This document shows, piece by piece, positions 8,472 to 17,653 of a stretch of 64,000 nt of DNA; the first letter of the stretch is position 1, and each line of letters starts with the position of its first letter. This DNA is from Streptococcus sanguinis (lineage in GTDB: Bacteria > Bacillota > Bacilli > Lactobacillales > Streptococcaceae). Position numbers and translations under genes: made by a program. The stretch lies in contig NZ_JAHZPA010000001.1 of assembly GCF_019929225.1 (NCBI RefSeq), positions 700,805-764,804 on the forward strand, read 5' to 3'. The notes beneath the pieces are model-generated. The model was not told where the DNA came from. It did no database searches and saw only the letters and a list, made by a program, of their open reading frames with translations.

Positions 8472-8813
8472 TTATGGCATATTAGGAAAAGTCTTTTTAA
8501 GTAGACTTCTGCTTTCTTCATCTGCAGGCAGCCATCCATCTTTGAAAACACGATCTTTTATCCAAAAACGATTATAGAAAAAAGTCCAAAAGAAATTAAA
8601 GGCTGTTCCAGTTGGCTTTAACAAATCTTCTGGAATGAAAAGCACAGCAATAACAAGCAAAGCGCAGAAAGAACCTAAAATAATACCAAAGTATTTCCAG
8701 TCCTTTCGAAAAAGCGGGACAAAAAAACTAAATAGTAACGTTGTAATAGAGTAGGATGGTGACAAGGTTTTGACTTTTCTTCCATCTGGTGACTGAATAG
8801 TAATCTTATTCAT
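8472..8813 (-). CDS. Small unknown membrane protein
   Basis: 113 residues. It starts with a short polar part (MNKITIQSPDGRKVKTLSPSY), then a hydrophobic segment with SFFVPLFRKDW (about 24-40), a second one (about 43-60) and a possible third around 70-83, and ends in a polar tail. The pattern 'short leader, FVPLFRKDWKYFG, membrane pair' resembles DUF2628-type small membrane proteins, but this is weak. Start ATG at 8813 has AAAGGAG upstream. It is probably cotranscribed with the following unknown membrane gene. Function unknown. Confidence 0.7.
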   Translation of the reverse strand: MNKITIQSPDGRKVKTLSPSYSITTLLFSFFVPLFRKDWKYFGIILGSFCALLVIAVLFIPEDLLKPTGTAFNFFWTFFYNRFWIKDRVFKDGWLPADEESRSLLKKTFPNMP

Positions 8814-8970
8814 AACATCTCCTTTTGATTACATAATATACCAAATTAATTTAACAAACTTCGATAATTCTGTCAACTGTTTTGCTTAGATATTAGAGAT
8901 TGATAGGCAATGAACATTAAAAAAGAGACTAGAAAGTTAGTCAAAGATCGTACTAAAGAACTGAAAGGAA

Positions 8971-9007
8971 TTTACACTTGGTTTAAATTAGACCTTTAAA
9001 GTGTAAA
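8971..9007. repeat. Nested inverted repeat in an intergenic gap
   Basis: Outer arms TTTACACTT/AAGTGTAAA (8971-8979, 8999-9007) enclose inner arms GGT/ACC. It has no T run on either strand, so it is not a standard terminator. It lies in the 237-bp gap between the small membrane protein gene and the formate/nitrite channel gene and could be an operator or RNA element. Confidence 0.4.
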
Positions 9008-9021
9008 ATCCAAATATTTTT

Positions 9022-9048
9022 TCAAAAAAATACAGCCCCAAGGCTGCA
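9022..9048 (-). terminator. Terminator of the formate/nitrite channel gene
   Basis: Minus strand GCAGCC-TTGG-GGCTGT stem followed by ATTTTTTTG, directly after the stop at 9051. Confidence 0.85.
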
Positions 9049-9050
9049 TT

Positions 9051-9848
9051 TTAATCTACGTAATGTTCTTCCTTTTTATTAAACCAAGCGTACGGCAAAC
9101 CTATGAGTAGACCACCACCGATGAGGTTACCGATAAAGGTTACGCCCCAGTGTCGTAGGATATTTCCAATACCAAAATTTTGCACTTCCGCTGCTGCTGA
9201 GCTGAATTTCACGATAGCGAAGGAAGCAAAGTTGGCTGCCAAGTGTTCGTTAGTTAGGAATACAAACATATAAATGGCTGATATAACTAAGAAGAGCTTA
9301 GCTGTACTATCTTTGACCAAAACGAAGGAAAGAATAGCGATATTAACAAAGATATTGGCTAACACTCCCTCAAGCAGAATCAGCTCATTAGATCGGGCAA
9401 GCTTCATCTGCACAACACCAGAAATGAAACTATCTTTGCTAAGCCCTGCATAAGCAGCCGAGTTAGCAAAGAGCCAGCCGGCAATCAAAGCGCCAATCAG
9501 ATTGAAAAAGGTACAATAAAGCAAAATCATCAAGGCTTTTTTCCAGTCAATCTTCTTCAAAAAGGTACCAGCAGTTAGAAACATCATATTGGAAGTCACC
9601 AACTCTGCATTTAGAAAGACAATGTAAGCCAATCCCCAAGCAAAGATGAAAGGAAAGAGAAAACGCCCAGTTCCTGGAACAATCTTATTCGTCAAATCTG
9701 CCGCAATAGCTCCAGCACCAGTACTAAAGGTTAGGAAAGCTCCAGCAAAGATGGAACGAACAGCGTACTTGGCCTTGCTTGTATCAAACAAAGCTTCTTT
9801 TTTGCGGCAAGCTGCTTCAATTTTAGGGATAAATGTCGATTCAGGCAT
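9051..9848 (-). CDS. Formate/nitrite transporter (FNT) family channel
   Basis: A 265-residue inner-membrane channel with six membrane segments, homopentameric in the family. Recognisable FNT features: the first segment with GAFLTFSTGAGA (about 35-47), the LNAELVTSNMMFLTAG stretch (about 77-92), the second half with LLEGVLANIFVN (about 158-169), TNEHLAANFASFA carrying the central conserved His, and GNLIGGGLLIGLPYAW near the end. Members carry formate, nitrite, lactate or hydrosulfide as small anions or acids. In a fermenting streptococcus formate from pyruvate formate-lyase is the likeliest cargo, but this is inference. It is a single-gene unit: own ribosome site (AGGAG) and own terminator. 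Confidence 0.92.
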   Translation of the reverse strand: MPESTFIPKIEAACRKKEALFDTSKAKYAVRSIFAGAFLTFSTGAGAIAADLTNKIVPGTGRFLFPFIFAWGLAYIVFLNAELVTSNMMFLTAGTFLKKIDWKKALMILLYCTFFNLIGALIAGWLFANSAAYAGLSKDSFISGVVQMKLARSNELILLEGVLANIFVNIAILSFVLVKDSTAKLFLVISAIYMFVFLTNEHLAANFASFAIVKFSSAAAEVQNFGIGNILRHWGVTFIGNLIGGGLLIGLPYAWFNKKEEHYVD

Positions 9849-9938
9849 AAAAGATTCTCCTATTAATTTAAACTATGTATAGTATATCACAAAGTTCTTG
9901 CTTTTGATAGCGTTTTCGAGAACCTTTTTAAATTTTCT

Positions 9939-9968
9939 AAAAAAGGATTGAAAATCTATTTTCAACCC
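9939..9968 (-). terminator. Terminator of mmuM
   Basis: Arms GGATTGAAAA (9945-9954) and TTTTCAACCC (9959-9968) with a T run on the minus strand. The mmuM stop codon lies inside the stem. Confidence 0.85.
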
Positions 9969-10909
9969 TTAAATCCTTTTGCTAACCGAGTAATATCTTC
10001 TGGCCGTGTTCGACAGCAACCACCAAAAAGACGCACTCCTTGATTTTTCCAAAGTTTACTATTTTCCAGCAAGCTCCGCTCCTGCTCTGGATCGTCATGC
10101 CAAGTCTTGGTCAAGCCGTTATAAGTTTCGCCAGAGTTTGGATAGGTCAGAAAAGGTTTGTTGCACACTTGTCCAAGCCCATCTAATAAAGGAGTAATTA
10201 AATGCGGGGCTGTACAGTTAAAACCAACTGCCAAGACTTGTGGACTTTCTTGAGCCAAGTTTCCTAATTCCTCAATCTTAGTGCCATCTGATATGGCATT
10301 CTCCGACTGGGCGACAAAGGACAAATAAGCCTCAGCCTGCGGAAATTCCTCAGCTAAAAGTCGGAGGATTGCTACCGCTTCTGCTCCATTTGGAATCGTT
10401 TCAAGAGCCAGCAAGTCACTCCCAGCTTCTAATAAAGCTTGGATACGCGGACGGTGAAACTCTTGGAATTCCTCTTCGCTCAGCTGGTAGTCCCCCGTAT
10501 ACTCCGAACCATCAGCTAAATAGGCAGCATAAGGCCCTACCGAGCCTGCAACTAGAGGATAGGATCGCTGCTTTTGCACTTCTGGAGATAATGCTTGCCA
10601 GACATTTTGGATTGCCTTTTGTGCTAAGAAGACTGTCTCTTTCAAAAGATCATAAGCCTTTTCGGGAGTTAGTCCTGCCTCTATAAATGCTGGAATGCTG
10701 GCCTGATAACTGGACGTAGTGATGATGTCACTGCCAGCTCTCACATAGCTTTCATGCACATCTTGAATAATCTGAGGCTGGTCTAATAGGTATTGAGCGG
10801 ACCAAAGCTTACCAGATACATCATAACCCAGACTTTCCAACTCTGTACCTAAGGCTCCATCTAAAATAATAATTTCTTGGTTTTCAAGTAAATCTTTAAA
10901 TTTTCCCAT
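9962..10909 (-). CDS. mmuM: Homocysteine S-methyltransferase
   Basis: 315 residues, zinc-dependent methyl transfer from S-methylmethionine (or SAM) to homocysteine, giving methionine. Family marks: N-terminal ILDGALGTELESLGYD (about 15-30), zinc-binding Cys in VGFNCTAPH (about 229-237) and the CysCys pair in GGCCRTRPEDI near the C-terminus. Start ATG at 10909 with AGGAG upstream. It stands alone between two terminators; in many Firmicutes an S-methylmethionine permease (mmuP) neighbours it, but none is seen here, so uptake would rely on a gene elsewhere. Confidence 0.93.
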   Translation of the reverse strand: MGKFKDLLENQEIIILDGALGTELESLGYDVSGKLWSAQYLLDQPQIIQDVHESYVRAGSDIITTSSYQASIPAFIEAGLTPEKAYDLLKETVFLAQKAIQNVWQALSPEVQKQRSYPLVAGSVGPYAAYLADGSEYTGDYQLSEEEFQEFHRPRIQALLEAGSDLLALETIPNGAEAVAILRLLAEEFPQAEAYLSFVAQSENAISDGTKIEELGNLAQESPQVLAVGFNCTAPHLITPLLDGLGQVCNKPFLTYPNSGETYNGLTKTWHDDPEQERSLLENSKLWKNQGVRLFGGCCRTRPEDITRLAKGFKG

Positions 10910-10997
10910 GAAATACTCCTAAAAATCTTCTTAAGTAAGCAGGATCAACACTAGCGAATACGAAAATTCGAGACTAGAGAGATCAGCAAGGCGACAT

Positions 10998-11021
10998 AAA
11001 AAAGAGGTCTCCCTCTTTTTT
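10998..11021 (-). terminator. Terminator of the GH73 gene
   Basis: Perfect 10-bp palindromic stem AAAAAAGAGG/CCTCTTTTTT with a 4-nt loop, just after the stop at 11032. It is symmetric, so it may also work on the plus strand. Confidence 0.9.
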
Positions 11022-11031
11022 GTTGTCTTCA

Positions 11032-11730
11032 TTAAAATCTATTCGCCCAGGCTGTATCGACATCCAAGATGTCTTGAGTAGTATATTGCTGACGATAAGG
11101 ATTGTAAACGATATAGCCAGCACCAGACTCATAGAGTGGTGAATCAAAGCGAGTCAAATCGTATTTTTCAATAATATAATTCAATTTAGCATTATAGCTG
11201 GTATCTGTCGCATAGACACCAGTCAGGGCAGCTGTTGCATCCTGATAGTTTGGTGCATTACTCTTCCATGCGCCTGCAAAATGCCCCTGTTTGAGAACCG
11301 CAACATAGTCTTGCAAAGACTCTACATAGCTAGGATATGAACGGAAACTGTCGTTGATGGTGTAGGCATTTCCCTCTCCATCATCTTCCCAAGTCTCCAT
11401 ATTAGCAGACTGGCCATCATAGTGACCTTTGATACCGAAAAGGTTATAATGAGGTTCACCAGACAGACCAGACTGCCCTGATCCACTTTCTAAAATAGCC
11501 TGAGCAATCATAACAGAAGCATAAAGATCATTGTCCTGTCCCAACTGACGCGCCGGCTCACCGATTTGTGAGATGAAGTAGTCTGTTTGATTCATGGGCT
11601 GCTGGTCGCTATTATTGGCACTAGCAGGATTAATATGCTTGGCCAAGACAAAACCAACAGCAATCGTCGTTGTCATGATGAATAAAGCTGAAAGGATTCT
11701 CTTACCTTTTTTTGAAATTCTCTTTTTCAC
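11032..11730 (-). CDS. Membrane-anchored glucosaminidase-like hydrolase (GH73)
   Basis: 232 residues. A basic N-terminus and one hydrophobic segment (about 12-31) act as signal or anchor. The rest is a GH73-type domain that cuts the glycan strand of peptidoglycan: SVMIAQAILESGSGQSGLSG carries the predicted catalytic Glu81, followed by NLFGIKGHYDG and the conserved FRSYPSYVESLQDY. The start is a GTG at 11730 with AGGAGAAGTGCT ahead; no better ATG exists before the hydrophobic segment. Closest functional cousins are LytG-type or lactococcal AcmB/AcmD-type enzymes involved in cell separation. Stand-alone gene with own terminator. Confidence 0.88.
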   Translation of the reverse strand: MKKRISKKGKRILSALFIMTTTIAVGFVLAKHINPASANNSDQQPMNQTDYFISQIGEPARQLGQDNDLYASVMIAQAILESGSGQSGLSGEPHYNLFGIKGHYDGQSANMETWEDDGEGNAYTINDSFRSYPSYVESLQDYVAVLKQGHFAGAWKSNAPNYQDATAALTGVYATDTSYNAKLNYIIEKYDLTRFDSPLYESGAGYIVYNPYRQQYTTQDILDVDTAWANRF

Positions 11731-11835
11731 AGCACTTCTCCTGAATAAGATGTTAATGATACCATTGTAACATACTAAAGATTAAAAAAACACTATTGAT
11801 AATTTACAAGTATATGACATTTTTCGTTTTATTTC

Positions 11836-11867
11836 AAAAAATCCAACTCGTTTTTTGAGTTGGATTT
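11836..11867 (-). terminator. Terminator after engB
   Basis: Perfect 11-bp stem AAATCCAACTC/GAGTTGGATTT (11839-11849, 11857-11867). It ends the thyA/folA-clpX-engB run. Confidence 0.9.
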
Positions 11868-11875
11868 AATTCGTA

Positions 11876-12466
11876 TTATTGAATTTTTGACAAAATAGCG
11901 TCCCAAGCAGCATCTAAGCCATCCTTGGTGACTGAGGAAAAAAGAATGAAATCATCATTTCTGTCAAAGTCCAGTTTTTTCTTAATAGCTGACTCGTGTT
12001 TATTCCATTTTCCGCGAGGGATTTTATCAGCTTTGGTTGCTACTAGGATAACTGGAATGTCATAATATTTCAGAAATTCATACATCTGCACATCATCTGC
12101 GCTCGGATCATGCCGAAGATCGACAAGGCTTACAACCGCTCTGAGATTTTCACGACTGGTCAGATACTCCTCAATCATCCGGCCCCATTTTTCACGCTCT
12201 TTTTTGGAAACACGGGCATAGCCATAACCTGGCACATCAACAAAACGCAACTTGTCATCAATGTTGAAAAAGTTTAGCAGCTGAGTTTTTCCAGGTTTTC
12301 CTGAAGTTCGCGCTAAATTCTTACGATTAAGCAGTGTATTGATGAAGCTGGACTTTCCGACGTTTGATCGGCCAGCTAAGGCAATCTCTGGAATATCATC
12401 TTGAGGGTAGTGCGATTTATTAGCTGCACTCAGCAAAATCTCTGCGTTGTGGGTATTGATTTCCAT
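11876..12466 (-). CDS. engB: Ribosome biogenesis GTPase YsxC/EngB
   Basis: 196 residues, essential GTPase for assembly of the 50S subunit. G1 motif GRSNVGKS (32-39), G3 DVPGYG (77-82), G4 TKAD and the KPGKTQ switch are all present. ATG at 12466 is preferred over a GTG at 12472 because GAGG lies 5 nt upstream of the ATG. That site overlaps the end of clpX (stop at 12477), so translation is coupled. The clpX-engB pair is conserved in streptococci. Confidence 0.96.
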   Translation of the reverse strand: MEINTHNAEILLSAANKSHYPQDDIPEIALAGRSNVGKSSFINTLLNRKNLARTSGKPGKTQLLNFFNIDDKLRFVDVPGYGYARVSKKEREKWGRMIEEYLTSRENLRAVVSLVDLRHDPSADDVQMYEFLKYYDIPVILVATKADKIPRGKWNKHESAIKKKLDFDRNDDFILFSSVTKDGLDAAWDAILSKIQ

Positions 12467-12476
12467 AAGCACCTCG

Positions 12477-13706
12477 TTAGGCAGTTTCTAGAATAGGCTT
12501 ATCTGTTCCATCTACTGCTTCTTTGGTAATACGGACAAGTTTGACATTTTCCTGACTTGGAACTTCAAACATGACATCCATCATAGTTTCTTCGATGATT
12601 GATCGAAGACCGCGTGCACCTGTTTTACGTTCAATCGCTTTATTTGCAATCTCCTGCAGAGCATCTTCGTCAAATTCAAGCTTAACATCATCATAAGACA
12701 GAAGTGCCTGATACTGCTTAATAAGGGCGTTTCTAGGCTCTTTCAAAATCCGAACCAAATCATCAACTGTTAGTTGCTCCAGAGCAGCAAAAACAGGCAA
12801 ACGACCAATCAACTCTGGGATAATCCCGAACTTTTGGACGTCTTCTGAGATAATTTCCTGCATATAGGAACTATCTTCGTCGATTGCTCGGTTGTTCTGA
12901 CCGAAACCAATGATTTTCTCACCCAAGCGCTGTTTTACAATTTCTTCAATACCGTCAAAAGCACCGCCAACAATGAAGAGAATATTCTTGGTATCAACCT
13001 GAATCATTTCCTGCTGCGGATGCTTGCGTCCACCTTGCGGCGGAACACTAGCTACAGTTCCTTCAATAATCTTCAAAAGGGCTTGTTGAACCCCTTCACC
13101 TGAAACATCACGAGTAATTGAGACGTTCTCACCTTTCTTAGCAATCTTGTCAATCTCATCGACATAGATAATGCCACGTTCCGCACGCTCAATATTAAAG
13201 TCAGCCGCCTGTAAAAGCTTGAGCAGGATATTTTCAACATCTTCTCCGACATAACCAGCTTCAGTCAAAGCTGTTGCGTCCGCAATGGCGAAAGGCACAT
13301 TAAGGCTGCGAGCAAGAGTCTGCGCCAGAAAGGTCTTACCTGACCCGGTCGGACCAATCATCAAAATATTTGACTTTTGAAGTTCCACATCTTCTTCTTC
13401 GCGGCTGTCGTGGTAGTTAATACGCTTGTAGTGATTATAGACCGCTACTGCCAAGGCACGCTTAGCTCGGTCTTGCCCGATAACATAGTGGTTCAAGATA
13501 TTCAGCAGCTCCTGAGGTTTTGGCACCTCAGACAGATCTGCCAGCACTTCCTCGGCCAGCTCTTCACGGATAATCTCCTGTGCCAACTCCACACATTCAT
13601 TACAGATAAAGGCATTGTTTCCAGCGATAATCTTCTGCACCTCATCTTGGTTCTTCCCACAGAAAGAACAAAAAACCATCATATCATCATTACGACTTGT
13701 AGGCAT
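12477..13706 (-). CDS. clpX: ATP-dependent Clp protease ATP-binding subunit ClpX
   Basis: 409-residue AAA+ unfoldase that feeds substrates to ClpP. N-terminal zinc-binding domain with Cys13, Cys16, Cys35 and Cys38 (CSFCGK...CNECVE); Walker A GPTGSGKT (118-125); Walker [12 protein letters not shown]; the GYVGEDVE pore-loop 1; [13 protein letters not shown] near the end (sensor 2). Start ATG at 13706 with GGAG 8 nt upstream. It follows the small membrane protein gene by 51 bp and is tightly linked to engB. In streptococci ClpX is essential and regulates competence and stress; that is family knowledge. Confidence 0.98.
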   Translation of the reverse strand: MPTSRNDDMMVFCSFCGKNQDEVQKIIAGNNAFICNECVELAQEIIREELAEEVLADLSEVPKPQELLNILNHYVIGQDRAKRALAVAVYNHYKRINYHDSREEEDVELQKSNILMIGPTGSGKTFLAQTLARSLNVPFAIADATALTEAGYVGEDVENILLKLLQAADFNIERAERGIIYVDEIDKIAKKGENVSITRDVSGEGVQQALLKIIEGTVASVPPQGGRKHPQQEMIQVDTKNILFIVGGAFDGIEEIVKQRLGEKIIGFGQNNRAIDEDSSYMQEIISEDVQKFGIIPELIGRLPVFAALEQLTVDDLVRILKEPRNALIKQYQALLSYDDVKLEFDEDALQEIANKAIERKTGARGLRSIIEETMMDVMFEVPSQENVKLVRITKEAVDGTDKPILETA

Positions 13707-13757
13707 TGTTTACTCCAATTCTAAAATTCTAAATCTATTTATTTTCTTTCGTACATG

Positions 13758-13928
13758 TTAAAACAGTGTCATATAAAAAGCATGAATGGAATTTACCAAG
13801 TTTGTAAAAGCATTCAGCAAAAATAAAGCTGCCAGTCCAAACCGCTTTTTCCGAAAGGTTTGAACGGCACAAATAAGACAAATGACACATAAAAAGGCCG
13901 TAAAAAAACCAAAAATACTACGTTCCAT
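13758..13928 (-). CDS. 56-residue membrane protein between folA and clpX
   Basis: An open frame from ATG 13928 to TAA 13758. It starts 2 nt after the folA stop, and AAGGA inside the last folA codons serves as ribosome site. The protein begins MERSIFGFFTAFLCVICLIC and has two hydrophobic stretches (about 4-21 and 29-46) joined by the basic loop FRKKRFG. A very similar small gene at the same place is known to me from pneumococcus, annotated only as hypothetical. Conservation of such a short frame and its coupling to folA argue that it is real. Function unknown. Confidence 0.8.
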   Translation of the reverse strand: MERSIFGFFTAFLCVICLICAVQTFRKKRFGLAALFLLNAFTNLVNSIHAFYMTLF

Positions 13929-13930
13929 TC

Positions 13931-14443
13931 TTACGAGTCCTTCCTTTGGTATCTTTTTATAGTGAAATCATAAGGATTCTTTTCATCTTTGGCATGAAAT
14001 TCACTGCTAACTTCCTGATAAGGAGCCCAGTCAAATGTCTCAGGGAAATAGGTATCTCCTTCCAACTTAGCAGCAATCTGAGTCTGAATCAATTCTTCCA
14101 AAAACGGCTCAAAAGCCCTGATAATCTGCGCTCCGCCAATAATATACAAGTTTCTATCTTGCTTGTGGTACCAATCCAAGACATCTTCCACATTGCTGAA
14201 CAGCAAGACATTTTCATTGTCAACTTGATAGTTCTTGTCCCTGCTCAAAATCAGACTAATCCGATTTGGCAAAACGCGACGCTGCAAACCATCAAAGGTC
14301 ACTCGCCCCATCAAAATAGCATGTCCAGTCGTCGTTGACTTAAAATGCTGCAATTCTGCCGGTAGATGCCAGGGCATGACCTTGTCTTTTCCAATCAGAC
14401 CATCCTCTGCCTGAGCCCAAATGGCAATAATCTTCTTTGTCAT
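13931..14443 (-). CDS. folA: Dihydrofolate reductase
   Basis: 170 residues, reduces dihydrofolate to tetrahydrofolate with NADPH. Family marks: [13 protein letters not shown] (8-20), [12 protein letters not shown] with catalytic Glu30 (24-35), [12 protein letters not shown] (41-52) and [10 protein letters not shown] (98-107). The residue matching pneumococcal Ile100, whose change to Leu gives trimethoprim resistance, is Ile here (Ile102), so the enzyme looks sensitive at that site. Together with thyA just upstream it forms the thymidylate cycle: ThyA makes dihydrofolate, FolA regenerates the cofactor. The 56-residue protein and clpX follow. Confidence 0.97.
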   Translation of the reverse strand: MTKKIIAIWAQAEDGLIGKDKVMPWHLPAELQHFKSTTTGHAILMGRVTFDGLQRRVLPNRISLILSRDKNYQVDNENVLLFSNVEDVLDWYHKQDRNLYIIGGAQIIRAFEPFLEELIQTQIAAKLEGDTYFPETFDWAPYQEVSSEFHAKDEKNPYDFTIKRYQRKDS

Positions 14444-14567
14444 CCTTTTATCCTTTGTATTAGTAACTCTATTCTATCAAATTTGCTGTAAAAAGGCATG
14501 TTTAAAGTATGATTCAAGCAGAACTTTTGCAGAGGTTGGCAGTTTTCGCATACACTTATCAAAATCG

Positions 14568-15407
14568 TTAAATAGCCAAATCAAACTTCAGCTGAGGTTT
14601 AACAGGATTATAGTCCAGCAACTCAAAATCTTCTGCTTTGATATCAAAGAAATTGGTTCCATCCGGCACATTTAACACGAGTCGAGGTTGACAGTCGCTA
14701 GGTTCCCGACGCAATAGCTCCTCCGCCTGCTCGAACTGATTGTCATAGATGTGCAAGTTATTGATAAAGTAAAAGAACTTGCCGACCTTCCAGCCGAAAT
14801 GCTTGGCAATCATCATCTGCAGAGCCACATACTGCATAGCATTGATATGGTGAGCAACCAACATATCATTTGAGCGCTGAGTCAGAGTCGCATCCAGATA
14901 AATGTCTCCATCTACACGCCGAACGTCAAACATGGTTTGAAAAGCGCATGGAAGCAAGCCATCTGTTTCTTCAAAAGCTTCATAATCCCAGAGAGAGATG
15001 ATATTTCGACGGTTCCAAGGATTGGCTTCCAGCTGTTGGAGAATTTTATGGATAATATTGTGCTTCTTGACAACAGCTCCGTAGCGCTGCCCGATAGTAC
15101 CTGTATCGCCAACTTCCCAGTCATTCCAGTAGTGAACATTATACTTGTCGTTGAGCAATTCCAGACTATTAGACTGGTCTTGATAGATCCAAAGGACTTC
15201 CTTGATGGCAGACTTGATAGCGATAGGGCGTAGAGTTGTGATTGGAAACTCGCCCTTGCTCAAATCGTATTCCGCAAAAGAACCAGTGATATATTTGGAA
15301 TTGGCCACATTTCCATTCTTGTAGCGCGGACGGGCATTTTCAGAAAAAACACCCTGCTCCATAATTTTTTTAATATTCTCTTTGAAAATCGTATCTGCTA
15401 ACGTCAT
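14568..15407 (-). CDS. thyA: Thymidylate synthase
   Basis: 279 residues, converts dUMP to dTMP using methylenetetrahydrofolate. Catalytic Cys154 lies in [29 protein letters not shown] is the dUMP-binding stretch; [11 protein letters not shown] is also typical. ATG at 15407 has AAGGAG 6 nt upstream; earlier in-frame codons up to 15458 lack a site. A terminator (15457-15489) separates it from glk, and a promoter (15439-15444) lies in the gap. folA follows after a gap of 124 bp in which I see no clear terminator. Confidence 0.97.
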   Translation of the reverse strand: MTLADTIFKENIKKIMEQGVFSENARPRYKNGNVANSKYITGSFAEYDLSKGEFPITTLRPIAIKSAIKEVLWIYQDQSNSLELLNDKYNVHYWNDWEVGDTGTIGQRYGAVVKKHNIIHKILQQLEANPWNRRNIISLWDYEAFEETDGLLPCAFQTMFDVRRVDGDIYLDATLTQRSNDMLVAHHINAMQYVALQMMIAKHFGWKVGKFFYFINNLHIYDNQFEQAEELLRREPSDCQPRLVLNVPDGTNFFDIKAEDFELLDYNPVKPQLKFDLAI

Positions 15408-15438
15408 GATTTCTCCTTCGTTCAGTGAGCTTTTTCTA

Positions 15439-15444
15439 GTATAG
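15439..15444 (-). promoter_or_regulatory. Extended -10 promoter of thyA
   Basis: Minus strand TGCTATACT, an extended -10, about 30 nt before the thyA start. The -35 is poor and falls within the glk terminator. Confidence 0.5.
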
Positions 15445-15456
15445 CAAATTTTCCAC

Positions 15457-15489
15457 AAAAATTCTCCTACAGGCCTTTCTGCAGGAGAA
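15457..15489 (-). terminator. Terminator of glk
   Basis: Arms TTCTCCTACAG (15462-15472) and CTGCAGGAGAA (15479-15489), followed by TTTTTG on the minus strand. Confidence 0.9.
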
Positions 15490-15511
15490 CAAATGAAGCA
15501 TACTTGTAGAA

Positions 15512-16471
15512 TTATTGTAATACCAATGAAGCTGCCCCGATAACGCCAGCATCATTTCCAAGAGTAGCCAAGGCCAACTTGGTTGAAGTACGAACCTGCG
15601 GGAAGCTATTCTCTTCATAAACCTTGCGAACGCCATCAAGTAAGAAATCACCTGCAGCTGACACGCCACCACCAATAACAATTGTAGATGGATTGAGAAT
15701 AGAGCCTATATTGGCACAGGCAATTCCTAGATAGCGAGCAAAATTGCGATAGACAATCAGAGCCAGCTCATCGCCCTCTTTCGCCAAGTCGAAGACAACC
15801 TTTGCATTAACATCTTCACCATTGTCAATCAGTTTTTTCAGCTCTGCATCACCAGCATACTCATCAGCATAGCGACGAGTCAGATTGACAATACCAGTCG
15901 CAGATGCAACAGTCTCTAGGCAGCCTTTCTTGCCACAGGTACACAGAATTGGCTGATCAAAGTCAACAGTGATGTGGCCCAACTCTCCTGCTGCTCCAGC
16001 AAGTCCATGCAAGAGCTTGCCTTCGGCAACAATTCCTCCGCCAACACCTGTACCTAGTGTCATGAAGACTACATCAGGCTGGTTTTCTCCAGCCCCCATC
16101 CAGCGTTCACCCAAAGCAGCAACGTTAGCGTCATTGTCGATATAGAAAGGAATCCCAGTCGCTTTTTCAATCTTATCCTTGACCGGCTGTAGCGTCTTCC
16201 AATTGAGGTTGTATGCACCAATAACAGTGCCCTTTTCTCGGTCAACAACTCCTGGCGATCCCATACCAATTCCGATAAAATCCTCTGCTGAAAGCTGAAG
16301 CAAGTCCAAACGATGCAGGATTGACTCAATCATATCCTCTACGATGTGGCTACCTTCGTCCAAAACATTGGTTTTAATGGACCATTTTTCCTGAATTTCG
16401 CCCTCTGAGGTTAAAATAGCAAACTTAATAGATGTTCCACCAAGGTCAATTCCGATTATTTTTTTCGACAT
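15512..16471 (-). CDS. glk: Glucokinase, ROK family
   Basis: 319 residues, phosphorylates glucose with ATP. N-terminal phosphate-binding [14 protein letters not shown] (6-19); sugar-binding stretch with [12 protein letters not shown]; the ROK zinc motif [10 protein letters not shown] (about 177-186) preceded by GELGHI; GGGVS near the end. It lets the cell use glucose freed inside from disaccharides. Start ATG at 16471 with GAGGAGAAC upstream, promoter at 16502-16507. Own terminator, so it is a single-gene unit. Confidence 0.95.
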   Translation of the reverse strand: MSKKIIGIDLGGTSIKFAILTSEGEIQEKWSIKTNVLDEGSHIVEDMIESILHRLDLLQLSAEDFIGIGMGSPGVVDREKGTVIGAYNLNWKTLQPVKDKIEKATGIPFYIDNDANVAALGERWMGAGENQPDVVFMTLGTGVGGGIVAEGKLLHGLAGAAGELGHITVDFDQPILCTCGKKGCLETVASATGIVNLTRRYADEYAGDAELKKLIDNGEDVNAKVVFDLAKEGDELALIVYRNFARYLGIACANIGSILNPSTIVIGGGVSAAGDFLLDGVRKVYEENSFPQVRTSTKLALATLGNDAGVIGAASLVLQ

Positions 16472-16501
16472 GATGTTCTCCTCTGTGTTTTATTTATCAT
16501 C

Positions 16502-16507
16502 ATTATA
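16502..16507 (-). promoter_or_regulatory. Extended -10 promoter of glk
   Basis: Minus strand TGATATAAT; the -35 (TTTTCC, 17 nt upstream) is weak. Confidence 0.55.
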
Positions 16508-16583
16508 TCAGATTTTTTCAGTAAGGAAAAGGTTTGCATAAAGAAAAGTGAAAATCGAATTCATCTTTATTCCCAAAGTAAAA

Positions 16584-16994
16584 TCACAACTCTTTTGTAT
16601 AATAGTATCTTTCACCAGTATAGGGGTATTCTTTCAACGCGAACACTTCTGTATAGCCGTGCTTTTTATAAAAATCTGGGGCTTGAAACTGATAAGTATC
16701 CACAAATGAACATTTGCATTTCCTTTCTCTGGCTTCTTGTTCAGCCTTGCACAGTATTTTTGAGCCTATGCCTTGCCCTCGTAAATCTTCGCTCACATAC
16801 AAATACTCAATCTCCAGCCAATTACCAAAAGTTTCAGCCGCCATACCAGCCATCAGATTTCCTTGTTCGTCTTCCACATAGATGTTAAGAGGTTCGCTTT
16901 TGGAGGGCTCCCTCTTAGATTGATTGTAGGCCCTGATCAAATTTCCCAGTTCCTGTGTCTTCTTCGAGTCGGTATTTTCTAATCTTAGTTTCAT
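16584..16994 (-). CDS. GNAT family N-acetyltransferase
   Basis: 136 residues. The acetyl-CoA site RGQGIGSKIL (about 72-81), the preceding strand LEIEYLYVSEDL and the C-terminal FYKKHGYTEVF are typical of GNAT enzymes. The substrate is unknown; the family covers antibiotics, proteins, polyamines and amino acids. Start ATG at 16994 with ACGGAGGCATCT upstream. Single gene; I see no strong terminator in the 112 bp before glk. Confidence 0.88.
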   Translation of the reverse strand: MKLRLENTDSKKTQELGNLIRAYNQSKREPSKSEPLNIYVEDEQGNLMAGMAAETFGNWLEIEYLYVSEDLRGQGIGSKILCKAEQEARERKCKCSFVDTYQFQAPDFYKKHGYTEVFALKEYPYTGERYYYTKEL

Positions 16995-17030
16995 AGATGC
17001 CTCCGTTCCATCTCTAAAGGTTTTAGATTT

Positions 17031-17047
17031 ACAGTTTATGAAACTGT
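17031..17047. repeat. Short perfect inverted repeat
   Basis: ACAGTTT-ATG-AAACTGT. It lies in the 71-bp gap after the gene ending at 17066 and before the GNAT start, without a T run. It is either a weak terminator or an operator for the GNAT gene. Confidence 0.35.
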
Positions 17048-17065
17048 TCGGACTATATCTTCACT

Positions 17066-17653
17066 TTAAATATCCTTCTGATTTGCTCGCCATTGATTAT
17101 GGTAATCCATCATCGTTTCATAAATATATTTTGGTTTCTCTTTTTTCAATAACATAAGAGTAATTTCTAACGGTTCAGGAATACCAAACTTATATCTTTT
17201 GCTCTTTCTAGAAGCAAGCCTACTTCTCTTCAAAACTGCAGGATCCACTGAATGAAAACAAATCGTCAAAATATGACTCTTATTGAATAATTGATATTTT
17301 GCATAATGTCGAATACGTTCAATTCTATAGTCTATTCTCTGGATTTCTTCCCAACTATAAAACGAAACTTCTCTAAAAAGAAGGGGTTTAAAGTAAAAGC
17401 CCTGTTCCGTTAGACGAAGAAAACGTTTATCCCTAAACAAACAAATCCATACCAAAATAGAGAGAAAATCAAAAACAATTGTACCTATCACTAAAAACAT
17501 TTTTTCAATCACAGAAATATTGGAATCGAATAATAGGTATCCGTTTTTAGATGGTAATACAAGAACTGTAGTCATAAAGACAGCAAGAGCGCTCGCCGAT
17601 ATAGCTAAGATGAATATCTTCAACCAGCTCTGACTAAACACTACTTCTTTCAT
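17066..17653 (-). CDS. Unknown membrane protein, last gene of the dapB-cca operon
   Basis: 195 residues, family not identified. Two hydrophobic segments (about 11-34 and 49-72), then a soluble part beginning RFLRLTEQGFYFKPLLF with SWEEIQRIDYR and RKSKRYKFGIPEPLE. The soluble part reads like a bacterial PH-like (YdbT/STM3941-type) domain, which I offer as a guess. Its ATG overlaps the stop of the ABC-F gene (ATGA), so translation is coupled. Confidence 0.75.
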   Translation of the reverse strand: MKEVVFSQSWLKIFILAISASALAVFMTTVLVLPSKNGYLLFDSNISVIEKMFLVIGTIVFDFLSILVWICLFRDKRFLRLTEQGFYFKPLLFREVSFYSWEEIQRIDYRIERIRHYAKYQLFNKSHILTICFHSVDPAVLKRSRLASRKSKRYKFGIPEPLEITLMLLKKEKPKYIYETMMDYHNQWRANQKDI

